A stretch of 64,000 nt of DNA from Kibdelosporangium banguiense (GCF_017876405.1 NZ_JAGINW010000001.1:3609203-3673202), one strand, 5' to 3'; positions 52,222-60,905 are shown, counted from the first letter of the stretch. Notes: a model not told the origin generated them from the letters alone. Numbers and translations are program-made.

Positions 52222-52470
52222 CGCGATACTCCCCATGCCGGCACCCTTGCCCACACATATCGCGGAGACCCGTGGATCTGCTACGGGAAATGATCGAGCG
52301 GGCACCGTGAATCGTCAACCCGGACCACCGGGACAATGTTCTCGGTGTTCACGGCCGGGCAATCGATCTCCCCGGCGGCGGGTTTGAAGATCATTTCGAC
52401 GTTTCGGTCCCGGTGGTTTCGGGTACCCGGAGCACCGGCCAGAGCAGGGATACTGGACAGGGTGGACGTA

Positions 52471-53415
52471 GTGCGAGTGGTGGACGGATTGCTGGCGCCG
52501 GGCACAGTGGTCGGCGATGGGCGCTACCGGTTGCTGGACCCTGTCGGAGTCGACGAGCGGGACAACGCACACCTGTGGCGGGCGCGTGACGGCCAGCTCA
52601 ACCGTGATGTCGCGCTGACCATCCTGCGTGGTGACTCCTCGGATCCCGAGGCCGTGCGGAACACCCTGCAGCGTGTCGCGCCTGCTACCCGGTTCATGCA
52701 TCCCGGCATCGCCGCAGTGCTGAACGTGTTGAGCGTCGGCGATGGCGTCGGCCGCAGCGAAGGCATCGTGGGCCTTGTCGCCGCCGAATGGACCCGGGGC
52801 ACCGGCATGTCCGATGTCGTCGCACGTGAACCGGTCTCGCCCTTGCATGCCTGCCTGCTGCTCGAACCCCTGGCCGACGCGGTGACGCAGGCCCATCGGC
52901 GCGGCGTGATGCTCGGTGTGGGACATCCGCATCGCGTCCGGGTCACTCCGGCAGGCAGGTTGCGGCTGGCGTTCCCCGGCCCACCGGCGGGAGTGAGCCT
53001 GATCGACGATGTGCGCGGTCTCGCCGCCATCCTGTATTTCCTGCTCACCGGCCGTTGGCCGGCGCCGGGTGGCCGGATCGTCCCGCCCCGGGAGCTGCAG
53101 CCGGAGGTCCCGGCCGAGCTGTCCGACGTCGTGGTGCGCAGCCTCACCGATGTGAGTGCCGGCGGCATCCGTACGAGCGACAGCATCGTGCAGGTTCTGC
53201 GGCAGGTGACCGAGAGCGCCAACCCTGTTGCCGCACCCGACGACGACGAGCTCCTTCCCGGCACCAAGCAGAGCGGCGCGGAGTGGACCACGAAACCGCC
53301 GGTCAACGACGCCGCGCGGAAGAAGAAGCTGGCCATCGCCGTCGCGGTGCTCGTGCTCATCTCGATAGGCGTGGTCGTGTGGGTCGGCGCCATGGTGATC
53401 GGCACCTTCCTCTGA
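52471..53415 (+). CDS. Membrane-anchored pseudokinase
   Basis: 314 residues from GTG 52471 (upstream in-frame ATG 52336 would add non-conserved sequence). The first ~240 residues resemble an actinobacterial Ser/Thr kinase fold (GRYRLLDPVGVDERDNAHLW, then RDVALTIL where the catalytic Lys is replaced). The HRD and DFG motifs are absent (GVGHPHRVRV and LRLAFPGPP in their place). One membrane span lies at the C-terminus (LAIAVAVLVLISIGVVVWVG). Comparable to the MviN-linked pseudokinase that binds FHA proteins in mycobacteria, but no murJ is adjacent. Confidence 0.72.
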   Translation: MRVVDGLLAPGTVVGDGRYRLLDPVGVDERDNAHLWRARDGQLNRDVALTILRGDSSDPEAVRNTLQRVAPATRFMHPGIAAVLNVLSVGDGVGRSEGIVGLVAAEWTRGTGMSDVVAREPVSPLHACLLLEPLADAVTQAHRRGVMLGVGHPHRVRVTPAGRLRLAFPGPPAGVSLIDDVRGLAAILYFLLTGRWPAPGGRIVPPRELQPEVPAELSDVVVRSLTDVSAGGIRTSDSIVQVLRQVTESANPVAAPDDDELLPGTKQSGAEWTTKPPVNDAARKKKLAIAVAVLVLISIGVVVWVGAMVIGTFL

Positions 53416-53560
53416 GAACTGGGTTACAGTGGCGGTGGCTGCCAGGAAGCCACCGGTCCGCGGGAATGGGCTCAGCCCACCTGGCGTGTGCACCACGCGT
53501 CACCATCGCTCTCCTTTCGGCCTGACCAAGCGGACATCAGGCAGACGAGAGGAGACCATC

Positions 53561-55075
53561 GTGCCGACCCTCGGCATGCCCGACCGTCCCCACATCGACA
53601 ACTTCCGTCGGCAGGCCCGTGCCTTGCAGCGGGCTGCGCGGGCCGGCGAACCTGACGCCCTCACGCGGCTGGACCGTCAGCATCCCGGTGCAGTGCCCGA
53701 CGACTTGCAGTTGAGCGTGGCGCAGTTGGTCGTCGCCCGTGAATACGGCTTCGCCAGCTGGCCCAGGCTCACGCAATACCTGGAAACCGTGACCGAACAC
53801 GGCTGGGACACCAGACTCGGCGCAGCGCCCACGACCGACCCGGCGGAGGAGTTCTGCCGCCTCGCCTGCCTGACGTACAGCCGCGAGGACGGGCCGGAAC
53901 GCTGGGCCCAGGCCCGTCGGCTGCTGGCCGAACATCCCGATCTGACCACGACGAACATCTGGGCCGCCGCAGCGGCCGCACGCCCAGACGATGTCGGCAG
54001 ACTGCTCGCCGAGCAGCCGCGGTTGGTGACCGAGCGGGGCGGCCCGTTCGGTTGGCGGCCGCTGTACTACCTCGTCTACTCGCGATTCGACCCGGACGTT
54101 CCCAACGAACGCGTGCTCACGGTCGCCCGGCAACTGCTCGACGCGGGCGCAGACCCCAATGACGGCTACCTTTTCGATGGCCTGCCGTCGCCGTTCACGT
54201 TGCTGACCGGCGTGTTCGGCCACGGCGAACTGGGCCAGTCCAGCCAGTCCTGTCACCCGCACTGGCAGGAGCTGGGCCGGCTGCTGCTTGACGCGGGCGC
54301 CGACCCCAACGACGCCCAGACCCTGTACAACCGGATGTTCGCGCAGGACAACTCGCACTTGGACCTGCTGTTCGAATACGGCCTCGGTACCGGCGACGGC
54401 GGCCCGTGGAAGACGCGGATCAGCGAGCTGAGCACACCCGAGAAGATGCTGCGAATCCAACTGCGCTGGGCAGTCGAGCACCACCAACCCGCCCGAGTAC
54501 GGCTGCTGGTCGAGCACGGCGTCGACTTCTGTTCGCCATTCGAAGGTGACGGGCCCGCGTGGAGCCCCGGCGACGGCCGCACACCAGTCGAACTGGCCCA
54601 GCTCAACGGCGACGCCGAAATCGCCGATTACCTTGTCGCCCAAGGCGCCCCGCTGCCCGGCCCCGACCCGGTGCACGACCTGATCGCCGCTGCGTTCCGC
54701 GCTGACCGATCCACAGTAGACCAAGTCTGCGCTGAACACCCTGACGTCGTAACGGAAGCCCGTCGCGCCCGACCCGGACTAGTCGTGTGGGCCGCGGCTA
54801 AGACAACCGTCGAGACGGTCACATTGCTGGCAGAGCTGGGATTCGACGTGAATGCCTTCGGCCGTGGTGACGCCCCGGTCGAGGCGACTTGGGAAACCGC
54901 ACTGCACCACAGTGCCGGTGAAGGCAACGTCGAGCTGACCCGTCGACTGCTGGATCTCGGTGCCGATCCCAATCTTCGCGACCGGCGCTTCAACGCGACC
55001 CCACTCGACTGGGCCCGGCACTTCCACCGACTGGAAACCGTCGCACTGCTCGAACCCGTTACGGCACCTGAATAA
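53561..55075 (+). CDS. Ankyrin-repeat protein
   Basis: 504 residues from GTG 53561 with GAGAGGAGA upstream. An N-terminal region shared with actinobacterial ankyrin proteins (PHIDNFRRQARALQRAARAG, LVVAREYGFASWPRL) is followed by ankyrin repeats with LLDAGADPND (twice), LLVEHGVDF, LAELGFDVNAFG and LLDLGADPNLRD. It is probably a cytoplasmic protein-binding scaffold of unknown partner. The 3' end overlaps the convergent VOC gene by 17 bases. Confidence 0.85.
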   Translation: MPTLGMPDRPHIDNFRRQARALQRAARAGEPDALTRLDRQHPGAVPDDLQLSVAQLVVAREYGFASWPRLTQYLETVTEHGWDTRLGAAPTTDPAEEFCRLACLTYSREDGPERWAQARRLLAEHPDLTTTNIWAAAAAARPDDVGRLLAEQPRLVTERGGPFGWRPLYYLVYSRFDPDVPNERVLTVARQLLDAGADPNDGYLFDGLPSPFTLLTGVFGHGELGQSSQSCHPHWQELGRLLLDAGADPNDAQTLYNRMFAQDNSHLDLLFEYGLGTGDGGPWKTRISELSTPEKMLRIQLRWAVEHHQPARVRLLVEHGVDFCSPFEGDGPAWSPGDGRTPVELAQLNGDAEIADYLVAQGAPLPGPDPVHDLIAAAFRADRSTVDQVCAEHPDVVTEARRARPGLVVWAAAKTTVETVTLLAELGFDVNAFGRGDAPVEATWETALHHSAGEGNVELTRRLLDLGADPNLRDRRFNATPLDWARHFHRLETVALLEPVTAPE

Positions 55076-55418
55076 CAGATGCCGGCGCCTGGGCTAGCGA
55101 CAGGCTGTTCCCGTCCGGATCCAGCATGACGACGTGGCGCACTCCATTGCTGTAGGTCTCCACCGGTTCGTGCTCGATGCCGTGCGCGGCGAGGCGGGCC
55201 AGGATCTCGTCGAGGTCGGTCACCCCGAGCGTGATCATGGTCCCGCCTACCCGCTCTGCCCGCACATCCCGATCGTCGATGACAACCCACGCGTTCTCGC
55301 CGACCTGCCACAGGTATTCCGCACCGATGACCTCGTCGGCCGGGCGCCCGAAGAACACCCCGAACCACTCCAGTGCCCTGGCCCGGTCCCGAACCGGCAT
55401 GACGCTGTACAAGTCCAC
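55059..55418 (-). CDS. VOC-superfamily (glyoxalase-like) protein
   Basis: 119 residues from GTG 55418 with GAGGAG nine bases upstream. ALEWFGVFFGRPAD, WVVIDDRD, TLGVTDLDEILARL and HVVMLDPDGNSLSLAQ give one VOC module. It may bind metal or a small ligand; no substrate is evident. The start lies just inside the end of the SDR gene region, suggesting coupling with it. Confidence 0.82.
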   Translation of the reverse strand: MDLYSVMPVRDRARALEWFGVFFGRPADEVIGAEYLWQVGENAWVVIDDRDVRAERVGGTMITLGVTDLDEILARLAAHGIEHEPVETYSNGVRHVVMLDPDGNSLSLAQAPASVIQVP

Positions 55419-55423
55419 GCGGA

Positions 55424-56320
55424 TCAACTCCTCATCGTCGTCCCGGAAGTTGGACCCGTCCCGAGGCTGGAACTCATCGGTGCGGGGACGGCTTTTTCCG
55501 CGGCGCGGCTGACCCGTTCCCAGCCGGCCCAGGTGTCCATGCGCTGTCCGGAGATGTCGAAGGCGAGGTCGTAGACCATGCTGCCGAGCAGGAGCCGCAG
55601 CGGCGGATTGGGGCTGGCGACCAGTGTCATCAAGGCTTTGGCCGCCAGTTCCGGTTCGCTGTCGATCGATCCCTCCGTCCACTGTTTCTCCAGCTCCGCG
55701 CGCAGTGAGTCGTAGGCGGGGTCCGGGGTGGCTGCGGTGCTGGAGGTGTAGAGGTCGGTCCAGTAGCCGCCCGGCTGGACGATGGTGACCTTGATGCCGA
55801 ACTCGGCGGCTTCGGCGGCCAGGGCCTCGCTCATGCCTTCCAACGCGAACTTGCTCGCGCTGTAGAGGCCGGTGCTGGGGAAGCCACCGAGCGCGCCGAT
55901 GCTGGAGATCTGCACGATGTGCCCGCTGCCCTGGGCCCGTAGCCGCGGCAGGACGGCCTGGCTGACCCAGAGCGCGCCGAAGAAGTTGACCTCCAGTTGG
56001 GCACGGGCCTCGGCTTCGGTGAACTCCTCGACCATTCCGGCGAACAGTGCCCCGGCGTTGTTCACCACGATGTCGAGTCGTCCGAAGTGCTGGACTGCCT
56101 GGGCGACGGCGTCGAAGACCGCTGAGCGATCGGTGACATCCAGGCGTAGTGCCAGCAGGCGGTCTGGATGCCGGGCGGCGAGATCGTCGAGCGGGGTGAC
56201 GTTGCGGGCCGCGCCGACAACCCGGTCACCAGCGGCGAGCGCGGCCTCAGTGAACGCGCGGCCGAGGCCGCGGCTGGCTCCGGTGATGAACCAGACGCGG
56301 GATTCCGCTGAGGTTTCCAT
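55424..56320 (-). CDS. Short-chain dehydrogenase/reductase
   Basis: 298 residues from ATG 56320 with AAGGAG upstream. NAD(P) motif TGASRGLGRAF, NNAG in DIVVNNAGALF, active-site Ser in IVQISSIGALGG and YxxxK in LYSASKFALEG. Classical SDR with oxidoreductase function on an unknown substrate. It is divergent from a TetR gene whose likely operators flank both promoters. Confidence 0.9.
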   Translation of the reverse strand: METSAESRVWFITGASRGLGRAFTEAALAAGDRVVGAARNVTPLDDLAARHPDRLLALRLDVTDRSAVFDAVAQAVQHFGRLDIVVNNAGALFAGMVEEFTEAEARAQLEVNFFGALWVSQAVLPRLRAQGSGHIVQISSIGALGGFPSTGLYSASKFALEGMSEALAAEAAEFGIKVTIVQPGGYWTDLYTSSTAATPDPAYDSLRAELEKQWTEGSIDSEPELAAKALMTLVASPNPPLRLLLGSMVYDLAFDISGQRMDTWAGWERVSRAAEKAVPAPMSSSLGTGPTSGTTMRS

Positions 56321-56337
56321 GGGCTCCTTCCGGCTGT

Positions 56338-56359
56338 CGAGACGAACCGGTCCGTCTCG
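56338..56359. promoter_or_regulatory. TetR operator candidate 1 at the SDR promoter
   Basis: CGAGACG (56338-56344) and CGTCTCG (56353-56359) are perfect complements around eight bases, 18 bases upstream of the SDR start. Shares the GAGACG/CGTCTC core with the second site. Confidence 0.65.
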
Positions 56360-56398
56360 TTGATGACGCAAGCCTGGACCAGTCGGCGCCGGTTGTCA

Positions 56399-56411
56399 AG
56401 ACGGACCGTCT
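56399..56411. promoter_or_regulatory. TetR operator candidate 2 at the TetR promoter
   Basis: AGACGGACCGTCT is a perfect palindrome with six-base arms and a central A, 26 bases upstream of the TetR start. Two sites in one divergent region indicate joint control of both genes. Confidence 0.65.
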
Positions 56412-56437
56412 CGTCTCAGCTTTGCTAGAGTGGATCG

Positions 56438-57034
56438 ATGCCGAACAAGGCCGCCCCTGATGCCAGCCGCCGCAGCGAGACCGCGCGGCGAGCCATCCTC
56501 GCCGCCGCCCTCGACCTCGTCGCGGAAGTGGGTTACGCGAAGCTCAGCATCGAGGGCATCGCGCATGCTGCTGGAGTCGGCAAGCAGACGATCTACCGGT
56601 GGTGGCCGTCAAAGGGCTCGCTGCTTTTCGACGCGTTCCTCACGCTCGCCGGTGAGGGCGAGGCCACGGCCCTGCCCGACACCGGCGATCTGGCGGCAGA
56701 TATGAAGATGGTTCTGCGGGCCACGGTCGACGAACTCAACGACCCGCGCTTCGACCAGCCCATGCGCGCGTTGCACACCGAGATCGTCCACGACCCCGTC
56801 CTGGCCGCCGACTACGTGAAGCGCCTGGACGAGCCGATGCGGGAGTTGAAGAAGCAGCGGCTGCGTGCCGCTCAGCGTGTGGGACAGCTGATCGAGGATG
56901 TCGACCTAGACGTGGCTGTCGACATGCTGTTCGGGCCGGTCCTCAACCGGTGGCTGCAACACACCGGCCCGCTGACCCATGACTACGTCGATCACGTGGT
57001 GGACACGGCATTGCGCGGTCTGGGGCCACGTTGA
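56438..57034 (+). CDS. TetR/AcrR-family repressor
   Basis: 198 residues. HTH at about 20-65 (ILAAALDLVAEVGYAKLSIEGI, AAGVGKQTIYRWWPSKGSLL), and a ligand-binding C-terminus of the TetR_C_16-like type. Predicted repressor of the divergent SDR gene and itself through the two palindromes. Its 3' end abuts the convergent methyltransferase gene. Confidence 0.9.
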   Translation: MPNKAAPDASRRSETARRAILAAALDLVAEVGYAKLSIEGIAHAAGVGKQTIYRWWPSKGSLLFDAFLTLAGEGEATALPDTGDLAADMKMVLRATVDELNDPRFDQPMRALHTEIVHDPVLAADYVKRLDEPMRELKKQRLRAAQRVGQLIEDVDLDVAVDMLFGPVLNRWLQHTGPLTHDYVDHVVDTALRGLGPR

Positions 57035-57661
57035 TCAGCGGCCGGTGGTCCGGACGATCTGGAGTACGTGGTCGGTGACAGTGGCTGTCTCGCCGCTGGG
57101 TCCGGTTGCCGTCCGCTGGACCTTGTCGCTGCGTACGATCCGCCACCGGTCGGAATCGAGGTCCAGTTCGGCGGAGACCTCGCTGGGTGTCGGGTAATGC
57201 GTGTCGGGATCCTGGTTCCACGACCAGGGTGCGGCACTACCGTGGTCGACGATCAACAACAGGCCGCCCGGCCGTAGCGCGTTCGCCGCGGTGCGCAGCA
57301 CCTGAGACCTGGCCAGTGCGAACGGCGTATGGAAGTACTGCGCGGAAACAAGATCGAACTCACCGGCCGGGAAAGTCCAGGCCAGGTCGTGCTGTTCGGT
57401 GACGACCCGGTCTCCGACGCCGAGTTCACGGGCACGCTCCAGTGTTTTGGCCACGGCGGTGGTGGCGATGTCGACGCCGGTGACCTGCCAGCCCTGCTGG
57501 GCGAGCCAGATCGTGTCGCCACCGGCACCGCAGCCCAGATCCAGGGCTGTGCCCGGACGCAGCGGCTCGACCGCCTCGGCGAGCAGTGGATTGACGCGCT
57601 CGCCCCACTTGCGGTGTGCGCGGTAACGCTTCTCCCAGAACAACTCTGCTTCGGTTTCCAT
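57035..57661 (-). CDS. Class I SAM-dependent methyltransferase (TehB/thiopurine-like)
   Basis: 208 residues from ATG 57661 with AAAGGAGA upstream. It starts AELFWEKRYRAHRKWGERVN, then motif I ALDLGCGAGGDTIWLAQQGW, VTGVDIATTAV and LVSAQYFHTP. This group includes proteins acting on tellurite, thiols and small toxins. Divergent from an XRE-cupin regulator, which probably controls it. Confidence 0.85.
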   Translation of the reverse strand: METEAELFWEKRYRAHRKWGERVNPLLAEAVEPLRPGTALDLGCGAGGDTIWLAQQGWQVTGVDIATTAVAKTLERARELGVGDRVVTEQHDLAWTFPAGEFDLVSAQYFHTPFALARSQVLRTAANALRPGGLLLIVDHGSAAPWSWNQDPDTHYPTPSEVSAELDLDSDRWRIVRSDKVQRTATGPSGETATVTDHVLQIVRTTGR

Positions 57662-57705
57662 CGATCTCCTTTCCAGTGGCTCCAGCATCACCGGCAGCGT
57701 TTCGC

Positions 57706-57732
57706 TCTTGCAAGAAAAATTGCGGATCCGCA
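57706..57732. promoter_or_regulatory. Two adjacent palindromes between methyltransferase and XRE-cupin genes
   Basis: TCTTGCAAGA (57706-57715) and TGCGGATCCGCA (57721-57732) are both perfect palindromes in the 81-base divergent region. They are likely binding sites of the XRE-cupin regulator. Confidence 0.6.
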
Positions 57733-57742
57733 CAATCAGCCG

Positions 57743-58321
57743 ATGGGCGACATCGAACATGACGTACTGGCCGGAGTCGGGGACCGCTTGCGGGCCCTGC
57801 GCAAGGCGCGTGGCACGACACTGATGGACCTGGCCGTCGAGACCGGCCTGACCGCGAGCACGCTGTCCCGTCTCGAAACCGGAAAACTCCGCCCCACACT
57901 GGAGCAGTTGCTGCCCCTGGCCCGGGCGCACGGCGTCCCGCTCGACGATCTGGTCCAGGCGCCGCTGACCGGCGACCCACGTATCCACCTGCGGCCGGTG
58001 CGGCGTTTCGGCCTGACCGTGGTGCCCCTGACCCGGCGGGCGGGTGGAATCCAGGCGTACAAGGTGATCCATCCACCCGCGGGCCGCGCACCGAAGAAGA
58101 ACCTGCAGACCCATGAGGGATTCGAATGGTTCTATGTCCTCAATGGACATGTCCGGTTCGTGCTCGGCGACCAGGACCTGCGACTGGGTCCCGGCGAGGC
58201 CGCGGAGTTCGACACCCGCCTGCCGCACTGGATCGGCAGCGCCGGCGACGAGCCCGCGGAACTGCTCATCCTGTTCGGCCCTCAGGGAGAACGCGCCCAC
58301 CTGCCGACAACCCGCAAATGA
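57743..58321 (+). CDS. XRE-family regulator with C-terminal cupin domain
   Basis: 192 residues. HTH_3 at about 10-65 (VGDRLRALRKARGTTLMDLA, GLTASTLSRLETGKLRPTL) and a cupin at about 110-185 (THEGFEWFYVLNGHVRFVLG, LGPGEAAEFDTRLPHW). Such regulators sense small metabolites by the cupin pocket. Divergent from the methyltransferase gene. Confidence 0.9.
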   Translation: MGDIEHDVLAGVGDRLRALRKARGTTLMDLAVETGLTASTLSRLETGKLRPTLEQLLPLARAHGVPLDDLVQAPLTGDPRIHLRPVRRFGLTVVPLTRRAGGIQAYKVIHPPAGRAPKKNLQTHEGFEWFYVLNGHVRFVLGDQDLRLGPGEAAEFDTRLPHWIGSAGDEPAELLILFGPQGERAHLPTTRK

Positions 58322-58418
58322 GACCGAAGCCGATTACCGGAATAGTGAAAAAGGTGAACGAAAACCGTCGGAAATCGGCTTGACGGGTATGGTTCCCGGG
58401 TCATCTGGGATATTATCG

Positions 58419-58496
58419 ATGACTATGGCGGATGCTGGCCGAGACAGAGTCGTTGCTGCCCGCGCAAGTCGTCATCGGGCGGCGAGAATGCCATGA
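58419..58496 (+). CDS. 25-codon upstream ORF coupled to mntP
   Basis: ATG 58419 (or in-frame ATG 58425) opens an Arg/Ala-rich peptide beginning MTMADAGRDRVVAARASRHR. Its TGA overlaps the mntP ATG (ATGA). A -10-like TATTAT at 58411-58416 lies so close that the transcript may begin at the ATG, giving a leaderless message. It may serve translational coupling or regulation of mntP; coding function itself is doubtful. Confidence 0.35.
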   Translation: MTMADAGRDRVVAARASRHRAARMP

Positions 58497-59032
58497 TCTG
58501 GGAAGTGCTGGTCCTCGGTTTTGTGCTCAGTCTTGACAATTTCCGGGTCTCGGTCGCACTCGGCACTGTCCCATTCGGTCTCAAGCGCGCGGTACAGGTC
58601 GCGCTGACCTTCGGGCTGTGGGACGCGATCATGCCGCTGATCGGGTTGCTGATCGGCCGGCAGATCGGGGAATCCGTCGGGGACGTCGCCGAATTGGTGG
58701 GTGCGGTCGCACTCGGCGGGTACGGTCTTTACCTCGTCATCTCGGCCCTGCGCAATCCGGAGCCGGACGAGCTGGACCATCCGTGGGCGCTGTTCGGCAT
58801 CCCGTTGGCGCTGAGCCTGGACAACCTGTTCGCCGGGGCGAGCCTGGGAATCCTCGGATTCCCGCCGTGGCTCTCGGCGGCCGTATTCGGCGTCATGACG
58901 GCGATGTTGTCGCTGGCCGGGCTGCAGCTCGGGCGAGCAGCGGCGCGCTTCATCAAGATCCGCGCGGACCTCCTGAGCGGAGTCACCCTGATGGTTGCCG
59001 CGGTGGCACTGCCGTTGGTGTTCGGAGGCTAG
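58493..59032 (+). CDS. mntP: MntP-family manganese efflux pump
   Basis: 179 residues with six membrane spans. The family's acidic motifs sit in LGFVLSLDNFRVSVALG and IPLALSLDNLFAGASLG, the two repeat halves of DUF204/MntP. It exports Mn2+ when manganese is high. No yybP-ykoY riboswitch is evident upstream; instead a short ORF overlaps the start. The gene ends at a strong terminator shared with the PQQ genes. Confidence 0.85.
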   Translation: MIWEVLVLGFVLSLDNFRVSVALGTVPFGLKRAVQVALTFGLWDAIMPLIGLLIGRQIGESVGDVAELVGAVALGGYGLYLVISALRNPEPDELDHPWALFGIPLALSLDNLFAGASLGILGFPPWLSAAVFGVMTAMLSLAGLQLGRAAARFIKIRADLLSGVTLMVAAVALPLVFGG

Positions 59033-59062
59033 GGGAAGGGCGCCGGCTCCGGCGCCCTTCCC
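59033..59062. terminator. Bidirectional terminator between mntP and the PQQ genes
   Basis: GGGAAGGGCGCCGG (59033-59046) pairs perfectly with CCGGCGCCCTTCCC (59049-59062) over two bases; AATGTTTCTG follows on the plus strand. It ends both mntP and, on the other strand, the pqqA-like gene. Confidence 0.85.
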
Positions 59063-59072
59063 AATGTTTCTG

Positions 59073-59168
59073 TCAGTCGTCCAGCTGCGCGACGTACATG
59101 GTCACTTCGGGCGCGACTGCGATCTCATCGAAGTCGGGCGTCTCCCACACAGCGAGCTGAGACTCCAC
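59073..59168 (-). CDS. pqqA: PqqA-like precursor peptide of pyrroloquinoline quinone
   Basis: 31 residues from GTG 59168 with GAGGTG upstream. The peptide reads MESQLAVWETPDFDE followed by IAVAPEVTMYVAQLDD. The core EVTMY has the Glu-x3-Tyr pair that PqqE cross-links to make PQQ, and Trp-x-x-Pro-x-Phe in front is typical of PqqA. It lies 21 bases after the PQQ-dehydrogenase stop on the same strand. No pqqBCDE genes are in the window, so processing enzymes must be elsewhere. Confidence 0.85.
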   Translation of the reverse strand: MESQLAVWETPDFDEIAVAPEVTMYVAQLDD

Positions 59169-59189
59169 GGATTCACCTCTTCTCGGGAA

Positions 59190-60890
59190 CTACGGCGTCT
59201 CCGGGAGAGCGAACACGATCAGCGCGCTGCCGTGGCCGGCGCCGAGCATGCCGGGCAGGAATCCCTCGGCCCATCCGCCCCAGCCGACCGGCACGGCGAT
59301 GTACTGCCTGCCGTCGACCATGTAGGTGGTCGGGCTGCTGTGGTGGCCGCTTCCGCACTGGAACTGCCACAGCAGCTGGCCGGTGCGGGCGTCGAGGGCG
59401 TTGAACTCCCCGGACGGTTCACCGGCGAACACCAGGTCACCGCCGGTGGCCAGCACCGAGGCGCACATCGGGAGTTCGTTGCGCCAGCGCCACTTCTCCT
59501 CGCCGTTGGCGTCGAACGCGCTGATGGACCCCGCCATGTCCTCGATGTCCACCTGAACGCCCGCGCCCCAGTACGGAATACTCTCCTTGAACTCCCGGCG
59601 CCGCCGGGTGGCCGTGGCACCGGTGTCCTGGACCGGGACGTAGAAGAGTTCCGTCTTCGGGCTGTAGGCCGCGTGGGTCCATTCCTTGGCGCCGGCCGGG
59701 CCCGGGTAGAAGTGGACCGGTTCGCCCTCCTTGTCCGGATAGATCTTGGCCGTCACCTTGCCGTCCCTGGTGATCGCGCCCCACGTGATGCGGTCCACGA
59801 AGGGAGTGATCTGCACCAGCGAGCCGTCCGTGCGATCCAGGACGAAGAAGTAGCCGTTCTTGTCGAAGTGCCCGAGCAGTTTGCGGTCGCCCTGCTCGAA
59901 CAGGATGCACTCGGCGATGCTGTCGTAGTCCCACAGGTCGTGCGGGGTGCACTGGTAGTGCCAGCGGATCTGGCCGCTGTCCACGTCGACGGCGACGATG
60001 CTGTCGGTGAAGAGGTTGTCGCCCTCGCGGACACCTCCGTCGAAGTCGGGCGCCGGGTTGCCGGTACCGACGTACAGCAGGTTCGTCTCCGGATCGAACG
60101 TGCTGGTGAGCCAGCAGTTCGCCCCGCCACGGGCCCAGGCCTCGCCGTCGGCGGGCCAGGTCTCCGAGCCGGGCTCGCCGGGCTTGGGCACCATGTAGCA
60201 GCGCCACTGGGGTTCGCCGGTTTCCAGGTCGAACGCGTCGAGGTGGCCGCGTACGCCGAACTCGCCGCCGGAACTCCCGACGATGACCATGTTCTTCACG
60301 ACCAGCGGTGCGACCGTGGCGCTCTCACCGGCCCGGACGTCCCCGTAGGTCCGGTCCCAGACCCGTTTGCCGGTGGTCGCGTCGAGCGCGAGCACACGGG
60401 CATTCGCCGTAACGAAAAAGACCTTCCCTTGCGCCACGGCAACCCCACGGTTCACGTTCCCGCAGCACAGGGACACGTCGAACGGAACCGCGTGCTTGTA
60501 CCGCCAGATCTCCACGCCCGTCTTCGCGTCGAGGGCCCAGACCCAGCCGTCCCAGCCGGACAGGAACATGACCCCGTCGACGACGATCGGGGCGGCCTCG
60601 AACGAGTAGGTCGACGCACCCGCGATCAGGCCGGTCGTGCCGGCCTGGAAGATCCACGCGGGGCCGATGCGATTGACGTTCTCGGTGTTGATCTGGTCCA
60701 GCGGGCTGAACCGCTGCCCGTTGTAGGCGCCGTAGTAGGTGAGCCAGTTCTGCGGCTCCTCACGGGCCTTGAGGATGCGCTCGTAGTCGACGCCGGCCAC
60801 CACCGGCGGCGCGATCTCCCCGCCCGCGACCTTGCCGCTCAGTTTTCCCTGGTCGATAGCCTCGCCCGCGTCCACGTACTCGACGGTCAT
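59190..60890 (-). CDS. PQQ-dependent alcohol dehydrogenase, lanthanide-type active site
   Basis: 566 residues, eight-bladed propeller. Features: the adjacent Cys pair in DVSLCCGNVNRG, metal Glu in SSGGEFGVRGH, Asn in GTGNPAPDF and the catalytic Asp in PHDLWDYDSIAE. The second Asp of Asp-Tyr-Asp is the extra ligand found in lanthanide enzymes (XoxF, PedH) and replaced by Ala or Ser in calcium enzymes. No signal peptide is visible (MTVEYVDAGEAIDQGK), which is odd for an enzyme normally outside the membrane. Start has AAGGAG upstream. Followed by the PqqA-like gene, preceded by a cupredoxin-like gene. Confidence 0.9.
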   Translation of the reverse strand: MTVEYVDAGEAIDQGKLSGKVAGGEIAPPVVAGVDYERILKAREEPQNWLTYYGAYNGQRFSPLDQINTENVNRIGPAWIFQAGTTGLIAGASTYSFEAAPIVVDGVMFLSGWDGWVWALDAKTGVEIWRYKHAVPFDVSLCCGNVNRGVAVAQGKVFFVTANARVLALDATTGKRVWDRTYGDVRAGESATVAPLVVKNMVIVGSSGGEFGVRGHLDAFDLETGEPQWRCYMVPKPGEPGSETWPADGEAWARGGANCWLTSTFDPETNLLYVGTGNPAPDFDGGVREGDNLFTDSIVAVDVDSGQIRWHYQCTPHDLWDYDSIAECILFEQGDRKLLGHFDKNGYFFVLDRTDGSLVQITPFVDRITWGAITRDGKVTAKIYPDKEGEPVHFYPGPAGAKEWTHAAYSPKTELFYVPVQDTGATATRRRREFKESIPYWGAGVQVDIEDMAGSISAFDANGEEKWRWRNELPMCASVLATGGDLVFAGEPSGEFNALDARTGQLLWQFQCGSGHHSSPTTYMVDGRQYIAVPVGWGGWAEGFLPGMLGAGHGSALIVFALPETP

Positions 60891-60905
60891 CGTGCCTGCT
60901 CCTTC

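Noticed and set aside
58322..58492. yybP-ykoY manganese riboswitch upstream of mntP
   Set aside because: The conserved loop sequences of that riboswitch are not seen.
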